Of a DNA stretch of 64,000 nucleotides, positions 9,860 to 19,672 are shown piece by piece. Where the stretch lies: assembly GCF_009391885.1 (NCBI RefSeq), contig NZ_VZII01000007.1, positions 248,001 to 312,000 on the forward strand. The letters run 5' to 3'. The notes under the pieces are model-generated. The model had not been told where the DNA came from. It was given only the letters and a program-made list of their open reading frames with translations, and ran no database searches. Source of the DNA: Pseudomonas sp. MN1F (GTDB lineage: Bacteria > Pseudomonadota > Gammaproteobacteria > Pseudomonadales > Pseudomonadaceae). Each line of letters opens with the position of its first letter. Position 1 is the stretch's first letter. Position numbers and translations under genes: made by a program.

Positions 9860-11890
9860 ATGAGCCTGCGCCAACGCCTGGAAAACCTCCCGGTCGGGCA
9901 GAAACTGCTGGCAGCCCTGCTGGTGCTGCTGGTGACCATCCTGCTGGTCGCCAACCTGACCTTCATCAGCGCCGCCTACTGGATCACCCAGGAGAGCATG
10001 GCGCCGCAGGCATTGCAGACCATCGGCAAGCTGGTGGCCAACCCGCAACTGTCGGCCCGTGCCGGCGACTCGGCCGAGACTGCCACGGCACTGCTCAAGG
10101 AGCTGGACAGCTACACCCCGCTACGCGCCGCCGCCATCTACGGCGGCGACGGCAGCATGCTGGCCCAGTTGCAGCACGGCGAACCACTGGCCCTGCCCAA
10201 GCGCTACCGCAACATCGACGGCTGGCGCCTCATGGAGTTTCGCAGCACCCAGCTGATCCGCATCCCGCGTGACGCCAGCCCACCGGCGCACCTGCTGCTG
10301 GTGGCCAGCAGTGAACTGCCCACGGCGTTCTACACCGGCACGCTCAGTGCCAGCCTGGCGATCCTGGTATTCAGCATCCTGCTGTGGATGATCATCGCCC
10401 GACAGATCAAGCGCCTGATCACCCAGCCGATCAACCAGCTCGAAGAACTCAGCCGCCAGGTCACCCGCGAAGAAAGCTATGCCTTGCGCGCCACCCGTGG
10501 CAACGACGACGAGATCGGCAGCCTGGCCGAAGCCTTCAACACCATGCTTTCGCGTATCGAGGCCCGCGAGCAGCAGCTCAAGCGCACTCGCGACGAATTC
10601 CAGACGGCCTACGACCAGGCACAGGGCCTGGCCGAGGAAACCCGTCACACCAATCGCAAGCTGGAGCTGGAAGTCCAGGTGCGCAGCAAGATCGAGAAGA
10701 AGCTCACCGGTTTTCAGAATTACCTCAACAGCATCATCGACTCCATGCCCTCGGCGCTGATCGCCCTCGATGAGCAGCTTTACGTCACCCAATGGAACCA
10801 CGAAGCCACGGTGCTCTCCGGCACGCCGCTGGACGAAGCGCTGAACCAGCCGATATTCATCGCCTTCGAACCGCTCAAGCCGTTCCTGCCGCAACTCAAG
10901 GAAAGCGTCGAAAAGCACCGGGTGGCGAAGATCGAGCGGGTCACCTGGCCCAAGGGCGACGACCTGCGCCATTACGCCCTGACCTTCTACCCGCTGATGG
11001 GCGGCGGCGGCCGCGGCGTGGTCATCCGTATCGACGACATCACCCAGCGCCTGTCGCTGGAAGAAATGATGGTGCAGTCCGAGAAGATGCTCTCGGTCGG
11101 CGGCCTCGCAGCCGGCATGGCCCACGAAATCAACAACCCACTGGGCGCGATCCTGCACAACGTGCAGAACATCCGCCGGCGCCTGTCGCCGGATCTGCCG
11201 CGCAACCAGGAGCAGGCGAGCGAACTGGGCATCGACCTGGCCAGCGTCAACCGCTACCTGGACAACCGCGAAGTGCCGCAACTGCTCGACGGCATCCAGC
11301 AGGCCGGCGCACGCGCCGCCAAGATCGTCACCCACATGCTCAGCTTCAGCCGCCGCAGCAACCGCCTGCTGGTACCTTGCGAACTGCCGGCGTTGATCGA
11401 CCAGGCCGTGGAAATTGCCAGCAACGACTTCGACCTGACCATCGGCTTCGACTTCAAGGGCCAAGCCATCGTCCGCCAGTTCGACCCCAACCTCGGCCCG
11501 GTGCCCTGTACCGCCAACGAGCTGGAGCAGGTGCTGTTGAACCTGCTGAAGAACGCCGCCCAGGCCATCCACCAGCGGCCACAGCCCAGCGAGCCAGGGC
11601 GCATCATCCTGCGCACCAAACTCAACCCGCCGTGGGCCGAGATCCAGGTCGAGGACAACGGTGTGGGCATGCCCGAAACCGTGCGCAAACGCACCTTCGA
11701 GCCGTTCTTCACCACCAAGGAAATTGGCCAGGGTACCGGGCTCGGGCTGTCGGTTTCGTACTTCATCATCACCAACAACCACAAGGGGCAGATGGAGGTG
11801 CAGTCCACGCCCGGCCAGGGCACCTGCTTCACCCTGCGCCTGCCCCTCGGCCAGCCGCCAGCGGCCGCGCCGACCCACACGGAGGCATGA
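9860..11890 (+). CDS. Membrane sensor histidine kinase (HAMP, PAS, HisKA, HATPase)
   Basis: The 676-residue protein has membrane segments at about residues 14-38 and 160-182 with a periplasmic domain between them. A HAMP linker (about 183-236), a coiled coil, a PAS domain (about 290-390), the phospho-acceptor box GMAHEINNPLGA with His422, and an ATPase domain with NLLKNAAQA, EDNGVGMP and GTGLGLS follow. The ATG at 9860 is preferred over a TTG two codons earlier. No response regulator is adjacent, so its partner and signal are unknown. The next gene starts after a single base. Confidence 0.9.
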   Translation: MSLRQRLENLPVGQKLLAALLVLLVTILLVANLTFISAAYWITQESMAPQALQTIGKLVANPQLSARAGDSAETATALLKELDSYTPLRAAAIYGGDGSMLAQLQHGEPLALPKRYRNIDGWRLMEFRSTQLIRIPRDASPPAHLLLVASSELPTAFYTGTLSASLAILVFSILLWMIIARQIKRLITQPINQLEELSRQVTREESYALRATRGNDDEIGSLAEAFNTMLSRIEAREQQLKRTRDEFQTAYDQAQGLAEETRHTNRKLELEVQVRSKIEKKLTGFQNYLNSIIDSMPSALIALDEQLYVTQWNHEATVLSGTPLDEALNQPIFIAFEPLKPFLPQLKESVEKHRVAKIERVTWPKGDDLRHYALTFYPLMGGGGRGVVIRIDDITQRLSLEEMMVQSEKMLSVGGLAAGMAHEINNPLGAILHNVQNIRRRLSPDLPRNQEQASELGIDLASVNRYLDNREVPQLLDGIQQAGARAAKIVTHMLSFSRRSNRLLVPCELPALIDQAVEIASNDFDLTIGFDFKGQAIVRQFDPNLGPVPCTANELEQVLLNLLKNAAQAIHQRPQPSEPGRIILRTKLNPPWAEIQVEDNGVGMPETVRKRTFEPFFTTKEIGQGTGLGLSVSYFIITNNHKGQMEVQSTPGQGTCFTLRLPLGQPPAAAPTHTEA

Positions 11891-11891
11891 C

Positions 11892-12458
11892 ATGGGCTAT
11901 CGCCTGTCGAAGATCTACACCCGCACTGGCGACAATGGCGAAACCGGCCTGGGCGACGGGCGACGGGTGCCCAAGGACCATCCACGGGTCGAAGCGATCG
12001 GTGAGGTGGACAGCCTCAACAGCCAGCTCGGGGTGCTGCTGGCCGGCCTGGATGACCACAAGCTGGATGAGGTGAGCAACGTTCTGGCGCCTTGCCAGCA
12101 TCGCTTGTTCGACCTTGGCGGCGAGTTGGCGATGCCCAGCTATCAGGCCTTGAACCAGGCCGAGGTGGAGCGCCTGGAGGCGGCGATCGATGTATGGAAC
12201 GAGGAACTGGGGCCGCTGCAGAACTTCATTCTGCCCAGTGGTTCGGCACTGGTGGCGCAGGCCCATGTGTGCCGTAGCCTGGCGCGCAGTGCCGAGCGGC
12301 GGTGTCAGCAGTTGAATGCGCTGGAGCCGTTGGCGGGGGTTGGGTTGGCTTATATCAACCGGCTGTCCGATCTGCTGTTTGTGGCAGCGCGGATCATCGG
12401 GCGGCGGCAGGGGGTTGCGGAGGTTTTGTGGCAGCCTGCGCAACAGCCTAAGGGCTGA
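11892..12458 (+). CDS. PduO-type cob(I)alamin adenosyltransferase
   Basis: This enzyme attaches the adenosyl group of ATP to reduced corrinoid to make adenosylcobalamin. The 188-residue protein has the PduO signatures IYTRTGDNGETGLGDGRRV (about residues 8-26), the subunit-interface segment VEAIGEVDSLNSQLG, and the C-terminal RSAERR and YINRLSDLLFVAAR motifs. It begins one base after the kinase stop, so the two are probably co-transcribed. The functional link between the kinase and cobalamin is not evident from sequence. Confidence 0.92.
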   Translation: MGYRLSKIYTRTGDNGETGLGDGRRVPKDHPRVEAIGEVDSLNSQLGVLLAGLDDHKLDEVSNVLAPCQHRLFDLGGELAMPSYQALNQAEVERLEAAIDVWNEELGPLQNFILPSGSALVAQAHVCRSLARSAERRCQQLNALEPLAGVGLAYINRLSDLLFVAARIIGRRQGVAEVLWQPAQQPKG

Positions 12459-12463
12459 TAGCG

Positions 12464-12486
12464 CCGGGGCCGCAAAGCGGCCCCGG
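12464..12486. terminator. Stem-loop between convergent genes
   Basis: A 10-bp perfect stem CCGGGGCCGC / GCGGCCCCGG with an AAA loop separates the adenosyltransferase from the facing Nudix gene. It has no T-run on either side. Confidence 0.55.
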
Positions 12487-12490
12487 ATAC

Positions 12491-13435
12491 TCAGGCCTCA
12501 GGCCAGAACGCTCGAATCCCAGCAACACCTTGGGCCCCGGCTTCCCAGGCCTTCTCCCGCTCACCCGGCCCAACCCCACCCAGCAGGTAAACCGGCTGGT
12601 TGAAGCCGGTAATCAGCCGCTGCGCCTCATCCCACCCCAACGGCACCGCCTCGGGATGGGTCTGGGTCGCCTGCACCGGCGACAGGGTGATGAAATCCAC
12701 CCCCATCTGCTCGGCCAGCGCCAGCTCTTCGGCACTGTGGCACGACGCCGCAAGCCAGCGCTCAGTGGGGAACGGGCGGCCTTTGGCTGCGTATTTGCGC
12801 AGCTGCGCGGCGGTCAGGTGCCAGCCGGCCGACGGGAAGTCGCCCAGCCACTCCAGCGGCCCCTTGAGCATCAGCTGCGCCTTGCCGGCGCACAGGCCGA
12901 CCGCGTCCACCGCCACATCGCGATACTTGGGGTCGTACATGTCCGGGGCGCGCAGCTGGATCAGGCGAATACCGTTGGCCACGGCCTTCTGGATACCCTT
13001 GAGCAGCTGCGGCACTTCCAGGCCATCCGGCGTGATCAGGTACTGATCCGGCAAGCGCGCAGCCGCGACGATCGGCTTGTTGGCTTCAGGGAATTGGTAC
13101 TGTGCCAGCTCCCGGGGTGCGACCCAGGCCAGCGGCTGGCCTTCGGCGCCATGGGGCTCACCGGTGAACGCATCGACCTCGCGGACATCCAGCAGCACCT
13201 GTTTGTCCGGGTAGTCGTGGCTGACCTTGATCAGTGGCCGCGAACGGGTCACTTCGATGCCCAGCTCTTCGCGCAGTTCGCGGGCCAAGGCCGCTTCGAC
13301 GCCTTCGCCCTCTTCCACCTTGCCGCCCGGGAATTCCCACAGGCCACCCTGATGCTGGGTATCGGCGCGGCGCGCAATCAGAATGCGCCCGTCATTGCCG
13401 CGAATCACCGCGGCGACTACATGAATACGTTTCAA
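12491..13435 (-). CDS. Nudix hydrolase fused to a ThiE-like domain
   Basis: The 314-residue fusion has an N-terminal MutT-type Nudix domain with a complete box (GGKVEEGEGVEAALARELRE and following EELGI, about residues 37-62) and a C-terminal thiamine-phosphate-synthase-like TIM barrel from about residue 135. The Nudix half should hydrolyse oxidised nucleotides such as 8-oxo-dGTP. The ThiE-like half lacks several expected catalytic features (LRAPD where LRxK is usual, GWHLT for GVHLG), so catalysis there is doubtful. The start is TTG at 13433-13435 with GGAG 8 bases before it. The upstream remnant's stop overlaps this start (TTGA). Confidence 0.85.
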   Translation of the reverse strand: MKRIHVVAAVIRGNDGRILIARRADTQHQGGLWEFPGGKVEEGEGVEAALARELREELGIEVTRSRPLIKVSHDYPDKQVLLDVREVDAFTGEPHGAEGQPLAWVAPRELAQYQFPEANKPIVAAARLPDQYLITPDGLEVPQLLKGIQKAVANGIRLIQLRAPDMYDPKYRDVAVDAVGLCAGKAQLMLKGPLEWLGDFPSAGWHLTAAQLRKYAAKGRPFPTERWLAASCHSAEELALAEQMGVDFITLSPVQATQTHPEAVPLGWDEAQRLITGFNQPVYLLGGVGPGEREKAWEAGAQGVAGIRAFWPEA

Positions 13436-13644
13436 CCTGCACGCTCCGCCAGGCCAGCTTGCTGCCAGGCCTTGAAGGCCGGCCACTGGTAAAGGGTTTC
13501 GATATAGCTGGCAGCCTTGGCGGGCACTTCCACGCGGTAGGTCCGCAGGCGCACCGCCACCGGGGCGAAGAAGGCATCGGCCAGGGCGACGCACAGCGAC
13601 CAGGAGGAATACAGCTTGTCGCCGATGATCTGGTGATAGCTCAT
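13432..13644 (-). pseudogene. Glutathione S-transferase gene with large internal deletion
   Basis: The 70-residue open frame joins the first ~17 residues of a GST (MSYHQIIGDKLYSSWSL) directly to the last ~50 residues of the same family (ADAFFAPVAVRLRTYRVEVP onward). About 150 central residues, including most of the glutathione site and the helical domain, are missing. The ATG and a GGAG 8 bases upstream are intact and the frame is kept, so a peptide may be made. Its TGA overlaps the TTG start of the Nudix gene, which suggests translational coupling. It cannot be a working GST. Confidence 0.75.
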
Positions 13645-13672
13645 GGTTCGGCTCCATGTCTTTGGGGAATTT

Positions 13673-13691
13673 GGGGCTGCTTTGCAGCCCC
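13673..13691 (-). terminator. Stem-loop after argJ
   Basis: An 8-bp stem GGGGCTGC / GCAGCCCC with a 3-base loop lies just past the argJ stop, without a clear T-run on the minus strand. It is a probable terminator or attenuation point between argJ and the GST remnant. Confidence 0.5.
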
Positions 13692-13697
13692 TTTACA

Positions 13698-14915
13698 TCA
13701 GGTACGGTATTCGGCGTTGATCTTCACGTATTCGTGGGACAGGTCGGTGGTCCAGATGGTTTCGCTGCACTGGCCACGGCCAAGCTCGATACGGATGGTG
13801 ATCTCTTCCTGGGCCATCACTGCCGAACCCTGCGCTTCGGTGTAGCTCGGGCTACGGCCGCCTTGGCTGGCGATGCATACGCTGTCCAGGTAAACGTCGA
13901 TCAGGCTGACATCCAGCTCCGGCACACCGGCACGGCCCACGGCAGCCAGGATACGGCCCCAGTTCGGGTCGGAAGCGAACAGCGCGGTCTTGATCAGTGG
14001 CGAGTGGGCCACGGCGTAACCGACATCCAGGCATTCCTGATGATTACCACCACCGTTGACCTGCACGGTAACGAACTTGGTGGCACCTTCGCCGTCACGG
14101 ACGATGGCCTGGGCCACTTCCATGCACACTTCGAATACGGCCTTCTTCAGTGCTTCGAACAGCGCGCCGCTGGCCTCGGTGACTTCCGGCAGGTTGGCCT
14201 TGCCGGTGGCGATCAGCATGCAGCAGTCGTTGGTCGAGGTGTCGCCGTCGATGGTGATGCGGTTGAACGACTTGTTGGCGCCGTCGAGGATCAGGTCCTT
14301 GAGCACGGCCGGGGCGACCTTGGCGTCGGTGGCGATGTAGCCGAGCATGGTGGCCATGTTCGGGCGAATCATGCCGGCGCCTTTGCTGATACCGGTGACG
14401 GTGACGGTGACGCCATCGTGCTGGAACTGGCGGCTGGCACCTTTTGGCAGGGTGTCGGTGGTCATGATGCCGGTGGCGGCTTCAGCCCAGTGGTTTTCCG
14501 ACAGGTTGTCCAGGGCGGCCTGCAGCGCGCCTTCGATCTTCTCGACCGGCAGTGGCTCACCGATCACACCGGTGGAGAACGGCAGCACCGACTCGGCCGG
14601 CACGCCGGTCAGTTCGGCCAGCTTGGCGCAGGTACGTTCGGCAGCGGCCAGGCCTGGCGCGCCGGTACCGGCGTTGGCATTGCCGGTGTTGGTCAGCAGG
14701 TAGCGCACGGTGCCCTGCACGCGCTGCTTGGACAGGATCACCGGAGCTGCACAGAAGGCGTTGAGGGTGAACACGCCAGCCACGCTGGAGCCTTCGGCGC
14801 AGCGCATGACCACCACATCCTTGCGCCCAGGACGCTTGATGCCGGCAGAAGCAATACCGAGTTCAAAACCCGGAACCGGGTGCAGGGTGGGCAAAGGACC
14901 AAGACCAACAGCCAT
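13698..14915 (-). CDS. argJ: Bifunctional ornithine acetyltransferase / N-acetylglutamate synthase
   Basis: ArgJ recycles the acetyl group from N-acetylornithine to glutamate in arginine biosynthesis and can also use acetyl-CoA in bifunctional forms. The 405-residue length is normal. The autocleavage region [16 protein letters not shown] (about residues 174-189) contains the conserved Ala-Thr pair that yields the catalytic threonine. The start MAVGLGPLP at 14913-14915 is chosen over an upstream in-frame ATG on family grounds. Location after secA is usual in pseudomonads. Confidence 0.96.
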   Translation of the reverse strand: MAVGLGPLPTLHPVPGFELGIASAGIKRPGRKDVVVMRCAEGSSVAGVFTLNAFCAAPVILSKQRVQGTVRYLLTNTGNANAGTGAPGLAAAERTCAKLAELTGVPAESVLPFSTGVIGEPLPVEKIEGALQAALDNLSENHWAEAATGIMTTDTLPKGASRQFQHDGVTVTVTGISKGAGMIRPNMATMLGYIATDAKVAPAVLKDLILDGANKSFNRITIDGDTSTNDCCMLIATGKANLPEVTEASGALFEALKKAVFEVCMEVAQAIVRDGEGATKFVTVQVNGGGNHQECLDVGYAVAHSPLIKTALFASDPNWGRILAAVGRAGVPELDVSLIDVYLDSVCIASQGGRSPSYTEAQGSAVMAQEEITIRIELGRGQCSETIWTTDLSHEYVKINAEYRT

Positions 14916-14947
14916 TAGAGCGCTCCTAGAAAAAACGGTGAATATGG

Positions 14948-14973
14948 AAAAAGGGGGCCGCAATGCGGCCCCC
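14948..14973 (-). terminator. Rho-independent terminator of secA
   Basis: A 9-bp stem GGGGGCCGC / GCGGCCCCC (14953-14973) with a 3-base loop is followed on the minus strand by TTTTT. It lies between the secA stop and argJ. Confidence 0.8.
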
Positions 14974-15004
14974 AGGGTTGTCACGATACAACAATCAGCT
15001 CAGG

Positions 15005-17740
15005 TCACTCGATCTGACCATGGCAATGCTTGAATTTCTTGCCCGAACCACACCAGCACGGCTCGTTGCGGCCCAGCTTCAGGTCGTTGCGCACCGGGGC
15101 AGCGGCCACGGCCACTTCGGCACCCTCCTCGCTCAGTTGCTCGCTTTCGAGGCCCGGCGCAGCGGCGTGCTGGAACTGCATGCGGCTGGCCAGCTCCTCG
15201 GCTTCGCGGCGCAGACGGGCTTCTTCTTCGGCCGGGTCTTCGCGGCGTACCTGAACGTGCGACAGCACGCGGATGGTGTCGCGCTTGATCGACTCGAGCA
15301 GCTCCTGGAACAGCGAGAACGACTCGCGCTTGTATTCCTGCTTCGGGTTCTTCTGTGCATAACCACGCAGGTGGATACCGTGACGCAGGTGGTCCATGGT
15401 CGACAGGTGGTCTTTCCACAGGTCGTCCAGCACGCGCAGCAGGATCTGCTTCTCGAAGGTACGCAGGGCTTCGATACCGGCCTGGTCTTCCTTCTCGGTG
15501 TATGCGGTGGTGATCTCGTTCAGCAGCTTCTCGCGCAGGGTCTCCTCGTAGAGGTGATCGTCCTCGTCCAGCCACTGCTGGATCGGCAGCTTCATGGCGA
15601 AGTCGCTGGCCAGCGAAGCTTCGAGGCCGGCCACGTCCCACTGCTCTGGCAGCGACTGCGGCGGGATGTGCTGGCTGATGGTGGCGTCCAGCACTTCCTG
15701 GCGGAACTCGACGATGGTGTCGCCAATGTTCTCGGCCGCCAGCAGGCTGTTGCGCATGTGGTAGATCACCTTGCGCTGTTCGTTGGCCACGTCATCGTAT
15801 TCGAGCAGCTGTTTGCGGATGTCGAAGTTGCGGCCTTCGACCTTGCGCTGGGCTTTCTCGATGGCGTTGGTGACCATGCGATGCTCAATGGCCTCGCCGG
15901 ACTGCATGCCCAGTGCCTTCATGAAGTTCTTCACCCGATCAGAGGCGAAGATGCGCATCAGGCTGTCTTCCAGCGACAGGTAGAAGCGGCTCGAACCTGG
16001 GTCGCCCTGACGGCCGGAACGGCCACGCAGCTGGTTGTCGATACGGCGCGATTCGTGGCGCTCGGAGGCGATCACGTGCAGGCCACCGGCTTGAATCACC
16101 TGCTGGTGACGCTTCTGCCAGTCGGCCTTGATCTGGGCGATCTGCTCAGGGGTCGGGCTTTCCAGGGCAGCCACTTCGGCCTCCCAGTTACCGCCCAGCA
16201 GGATGTCGGTACCACGGCCGGCCATGTTGGTGGCAATGGTCAGCGCACCCGGGGCACCGGCCTGCGCGATGATTTCGGCTTCCTTCTCGTGGTACTTGGC
16301 GTTCAGTACCTTATGGTCGATACCTTCCTTCTTCAGCAGGTTCGACATGTGCTCCGAGGTTTCGATGGTGGCGGTACCCACCAGGATCGGGCGGCCCTGG
16401 GTCATGCTCTCTTTGATGTCGGCGATGATCGCGGCGTATTTCTCGTCGGCGGTCAGGTACACCAGGTCGTTGAAGTCTTTACGCGCGAGCGGCTTGTTCG
16501 GCGGAATGACCATCACGTTGAGGGCGTAGATCGACTGGAACTCGAACGCTTCGGTGTCGGCGGTACCGGTCATGCCGGACAGCTTGGTGTACAGGCGGAA
16601 GTAGTTCTGGAAGGTGGTCGAAGCCAGGGTCTGGCTTTCGGCCTGGATGTTCAGGTTTTCTTTCGCCTCGATGGCCTGGTGCAGGCCTTCGGACAGGCGA
16701 CGGCCGGGCATGGTACGGCCGGTGTGCTCGTCGATCAGCAGGACCTGACCGTCCTGGACGATGTATTCGATGTTGCGGTGGAACAGCTTGTGCGCACGCA
16801 GACCAGCGTAGACGTGGGTCAGCAGGCCCAGGTTATGCGCCGAGTACAGGCTCTCGCCTTCGGCCAGCAAGCCTGCCTGGGTGAGCATCTCTTCGATGAA
16901 CTGGTGACCGGCTTCGTTGAGCTCGACCTGGCGGCTCTTCTCGTCGATGGTGAAGTGGCCTTCCTGGGTGACCTGGCCTTCGACTTCTTCGATGTGCTGG
17001 GTCAGGCGCGGAATCAGGCGGTTGATCTCGATGTACAGCTTGGAGCTGTCTTCGGCCTGGCCGGAGATGATCAGCGGGGTGCGCGCTTCGTCGATGAGGA
17101 TCGAGTCGACTTCGTCGATCACGGCGAAGTTCAGTTCACGCTGGAACTTCTCTTCCTGGCTGAACGCCATGTTGTCGCGCAGGTAGTCGAAACCGAATTC
17201 GTTGTTGGTGCCGTAGGTGATGTCGGCGGCGTAGGCGGCGCGCTTTTCTTCAGGCGGCTGGAAGGCCGAGACGATGCCTACGGACAGGCCGAGGAATTCG
17301 TACAGCGGGCGCATCCAGTTGGCGTCACGGCGGGCCAGGTAGTCGTTCACCGTGACCACGTGTACGCCTTTGCCAGACAGGGCATTGAGGTAAACGGCCA
17401 GGGTACCGACCAAGGTCTTGCCTTCACCGGTACGCATTTCTGCGATCATGCCCTCGTGCAGGGTCATGCCGCCGATCAGCTGCACGTCGAAGTGGCGCAT
17501 GCCCATCACGCGCTTGCCGGCCTCACGGGCCACGGCAAAGGCTTCGGGCAGCAGTTGGTCCAATGTCTCGCCTTTGGCCAGGCGCTCCTTGAACTCTGCG
17601 GTCTTGCCCCGCAGTTGCTCATCGGAGAGGGCCACCATCTTCTCTTCGAAGGCATTGACGATAGCTACCGTCTTGAGCATGCGTTTGACTTCACGCTCGT
17701 TCTTGCTTCCAAAAAGTTTCTTTAACAAAGGCGCAAACAT
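15005..17740 (-). CDS. secA: Preprotein translocase ATPase SecA
   Basis: This is the motor that drives proteins through SecYEG. The 911-residue protein has Walker A in [14 protein letters not shown] (about residues 102-115), the DEAD-like [15 protein letters not shown], and a C-terminal zinc site [14 protein letters not shown] for SecB binding. The frame extends 28 residues upstream, but [16 protein letters not shown] is the family start (17738-17740). It is transcribed alone toward argJ, ending at a strong terminator. Confidence 0.98.
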   Translation of the reverse strand: MFAPLLKKLFGSKNEREVKRMLKTVAIVNAFEEKMVALSDEQLRGKTAEFKERLAKGETLDQLLPEAFAVAREAGKRVMGMRHFDVQLIGGMTLHEGMIAEMRTGEGKTLVGTLAVYLNALSGKGVHVVTVNDYLARRDANWMRPLYEFLGLSVGIVSAFQPPEEKRAAYAADITYGTNNEFGFDYLRDNMAFSQEEKFQRELNFAVIDEVDSILIDEARTPLIISGQAEDSSKLYIEINRLIPRLTQHIEEVEGQVTQEGHFTIDEKSRQVELNEAGHQFIEEMLTQAGLLAEGESLYSAHNLGLLTHVYAGLRAHKLFHRNIEYIVQDGQVLLIDEHTGRTMPGRRLSEGLHQAIEAKENLNIQAESQTLASTTFQNYFRLYTKLSGMTGTADTEAFEFQSIYALNVMVIPPNKPLARKDFNDLVYLTADEKYAAIIADIKESMTQGRPILVGTATIETSEHMSNLLKKEGIDHKVLNAKYHEKEAEIIAQAGAPGALTIATNMAGRGTDILLGGNWEAEVAALESPTPEQIAQIKADWQKRHQQVIQAGGLHVIASERHESRRIDNQLRGRSGRQGDPGSSRFYLSLEDSLMRIFASDRVKNFMKALGMQSGEAIEHRMVTNAIEKAQRKVEGRNFDIRKQLLEYDDVANEQRKVIYHMRNSLLAAENIGDTIVEFRQEVLDATISQHIPPQSLPEQWDVAGLEASLASDFAMKLPIQQWLDEDDHLYEETLREKLLNEITTAYTEKEDQAGIEALRTFEKQILLRVLDDLWKDHLSTMDHLRHGIHLRGYAQKNPKQEYKRESFSLFQELLESIKRDTIRVLSHVQVRREDPAEEEARLRREAEELASRMQFQHAAAPGLESEQLSEEGAEVAVAAAPVRNDLKLGRNEPCWCGSGKKFKHCHGQIE

Positions 17741-17899
17741 ATCGGCAGGATCTTCCACACGTAGGGATGGAGGGCGGCCCCATGAGTCGCCCGTGCAGCC
17801 CTTAGGCCGCATGCGAACGAGCATTCTACCCGGAAACGATGGTGAGGAAAGTGGTCGATTGCCACGATGCTGGCACAGCGCTTAGGCGGGGGCTTTTCT

Positions 17900-17927
17900 A
17901 AGATAGGGGCATTTTCCCCGAGTTCAA
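17900..17927 (-). promoter_or_regulatory. Candidate sigma-70 promoter for secA
   Basis: On the minus strand TTGAAC (17922-17927), a 16-base spacer and TATCTT (17900-17905) lie about 160 bases before secA. The spacer contains a small palindrome (GGGGAAAATGCCCC). The rest of the ~300-base gap between secA and dciA shows no gene. Confidence 0.4.
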
Positions 17928-18039
17928 CCCGCAGGTTGATGAAACGTAGCGAGAATGACTCGTATCCGTTCCCGCGAAGGGGTGGTGTGGCCTGCAGAGG
18001 TGTTAGACTGGCAACCTTGTCACCCTCATTCAAACCGCC

Positions 18040-18495
18040 ATGGCCTTCAAACCCTCCCCTGCACAGCCGCCCGCTACCCTGCTGCGCCAGAACCGCCCGC
18101 TGCGCCTGCTGCTGAACCAGGCCGAGCGCCTGGCGCACCTGCAGCGCCTGCTGGAAAGCCAGCTGCAGCCGGCTGCCCGTGAGCATTGCCATGTGGCCTC
18201 GTGGCGTGATGGCACGTTGTTGCTGGTGGTTACCGACGGCCACTGGGCTACTCGCCTGCGCTACCAGCAGAAGCGTCTGCAGCGCCAGCTGCAGGCCCTG
18301 GAAGCCTTTGGCAACCTGCAGCGTATTCTCTACAAGGTGCAGCCACCGCTGGTGCCAGCCAAGCGTGGCGGTAACACGACGGCGCTGTCGAACGATGCCG
18401 CCGACAGTATCCGCGATTCCGCCGAAGGCATCGCCGATCCGAAACTGCGTGCCGCCCTCGAACGGCTGGCGGCTCATGCGAAGGGTAAAGGCTAG
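18040..18495 (+). CDS. dciA: DciA family (DUF721) replicative helicase operator
   Basis: DciA loads or stimulates the replicative helicase DnaB in bacteria that lack DnaC. The 151-residue protein begins MAFKPSPAQP and has the compact DUF721 domain at about residues 15-95, with LLLVVTDGHWATRLRYQQ as the characteristic strand-helix, then a low-complexity tail. It is divergent from secA and convergent with lpxC, as in other pseudomonads. The family assignment is clear; the helicase role is from known homologues. Confidence 0.9.
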   Translation: MAFKPSPAQPPATLLRQNRPLRLLLNQAERLAHLQRLLESQLQPAAREHCHVASWRDGTLLLVVTDGHWATRLRYQQKRLQRQLQALEAFGNLQRILYKVQPPLVPAKRGGNTTALSNDAADSIRDSAEGIADPKLRAALERLAAHAKGKG

Positions 18496-18510
18496 GGGCG
18501 CTTGCCTCGA

Positions 18511-18547
18511 GTTTTGTGCTGGCGCTCGATCTCACAGGCGCTGAAAA
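18511..18547. repeat. 37-bp dispersed repeat, copy 1
   Basis: A 37-base sequence starting GTTTTGTGCTGGCGCTCGAT recurs with 34 of 37 identities at 57657-57693. It holds two direct copies of GGCGCT 16 bases apart. Both copies lie in intergenic DNA close to a terminator hairpin. No function is known to me. Confidence 0.7.
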
Positions 18548-18592
18548 GCTCATGCCAGGCACCCTCGCCCCCACGACGTCCGTCATCCAGAA

Positions 18593-18620
18593 ATAAAAAA
18601 GGCCACCCGAAGGTGGCCTT
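18593..18620 (-). terminator. Rho-independent terminator of lpxC
   Basis: A 9-bp stem AAGGCCACC / GGTGGCCTT with a CGAA tetraloop is followed on the minus strand by a T-run. It ends the ftsZ-lpxC transcript. Confidence 0.85.
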
Positions 18621-18646
18621 AATCACACTAGAGAGAGTGTTCGAAC

Positions 18647-19558
18647 TTACACGGCCGCAACAGGGCGCATGTACGAGATCGGTGCCGTACTGGCATCTTC
18701 GAAAGTGACCACTTCCCAAGCATCGGTTTCAGCAATGAGCTTGCGCAGCAGCTGGTTGTTCAGCGCGTGGCCGGACTTGTAGCCCTTGAACTCGCCGATC
18801 AGGCTGTTGCCCAGCAGGTAAAGGTCACCAATGGCGTCGAGGATCTTGTGCTTGACGAATTCGTCATCGGAACGAAGGCCGTCTTCGTTGAGCACACCAG
18901 TCTCGTCGACCACGATGGCGTTCTCGACACTGCCACCCAACGCAAGGTTGTGCTTGCGCAGGTACTCGATGTCACGCATGAAGCCGAAAGTACGGGCGCG
19001 GCTGACTTCCTTCACGAACGAGGTGCTGGAGAAGTCGACGACCGCACTCTGGGTCTGGCCCTTGAGGACCGGGTGATCGAAGTCGATCTCGAAGCTCACC
19101 TTGAACCCGTCGAATGGCAGGAAGGTGGCGCTCTTGTCGCCCTCCGTCACTGTCACTTCGCGCAGGATGCGGATGAACTTCTTGGCTGCGTCCTGCTCTT
19201 CCAGGCCGGCAGACTGAATCAGGAATACGAAGGGACCGGCGCTGCCATCCATGATCGGCACTTCCGAGGCGGAGAGCTCGACGTAGGCGTTATCGATGCC
19301 CAGGCCCGCCATGGCGGAGAGCAGGTGCTCGACCGTATCGACCTTGACGTCACCGTTGACCAGCGTGGTGGACATGGTGGTCTCACCGACGTTGGCCGCA
19401 CGCGCCGGGATCTCGACCACAGGGTCAAGGTCGGCGCGACGGAAGACGATGCCGGTGTCGACAGGCGCAGGCTTGAGGGTCAGGTAGACCTTCTCCCCGG
19501 AGTGCAGGCCGACGCCCGTGGCACGGATGGTATTCTTCAGGGTGCGTTGTCTAATCAT
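18647..19558 (-). CDS. lpxC: UDP-3-O-acyl-N-acetylglucosamine deacetylase
   Basis: LpxC is the zinc-dependent, committed step of lipid A synthesis in the cytoplasm. The 303-residue product starts [20 protein letters not shown]. Zinc-ligand regions are seen as [11 protein letters not shown] and [14 protein letters not shown]. An upstream in-frame start was rejected because MIRQRTL is the family start (19556-19558). It follows ftsZ with a 114-base gap, the standard end of the dcw cluster. Confidence 0.98.
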   Translation of the reverse strand: MIRQRTLKNTIRATGVGLHSGEKVYLTLKPAPVDTGIVFRRADLDPVVEIPARAANVGETTMSTTLVNGDVKVDTVEHLLSAMAGLGIDNAYVELSASEVPIMDGSAGPFVFLIQSAGLEEQDAAKKFIRILREVTVTEGDKSATFLPFDGFKVSFEIDFDHPVLKGQTQSAVVDFSSTSFVKEVSRARTFGFMRDIEYLRKHNLALGGSVENAIVVDETGVLNEDGLRSDDEFVKHKILDAIGDLYLLGNSLIGEFKGYKSGHALNNQLLRKLIAETDAWEVVTFEDASTAPISYMRPVAAV

Positions 19559-19672
19559 GGCATTGGCCGCTTCAGCGCAAATAATGCGAACAGGTATCAA
19601 CAAAGGCTGGGGATGATAACAGACCCGGCCTTTGCTGAACACCAATCACCCTTATACCCCTGATAAATTCCA

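Noticed and set aside
10121..11893. Minus-strand 590-codon frame opposite the histidine kinase
   Set aside because: It is an antisense shadow of a gene with clear HAMP, PAS and kinase motifs.
14963..17725. Plus-strand open frame of 920 codons opposite secA
   Set aside because: It is a GC-rich shadow of secA with low-complexity Gln/Val/Leu/Asp-rich translation, no recognised domain, and exact overlap with a certain gene.
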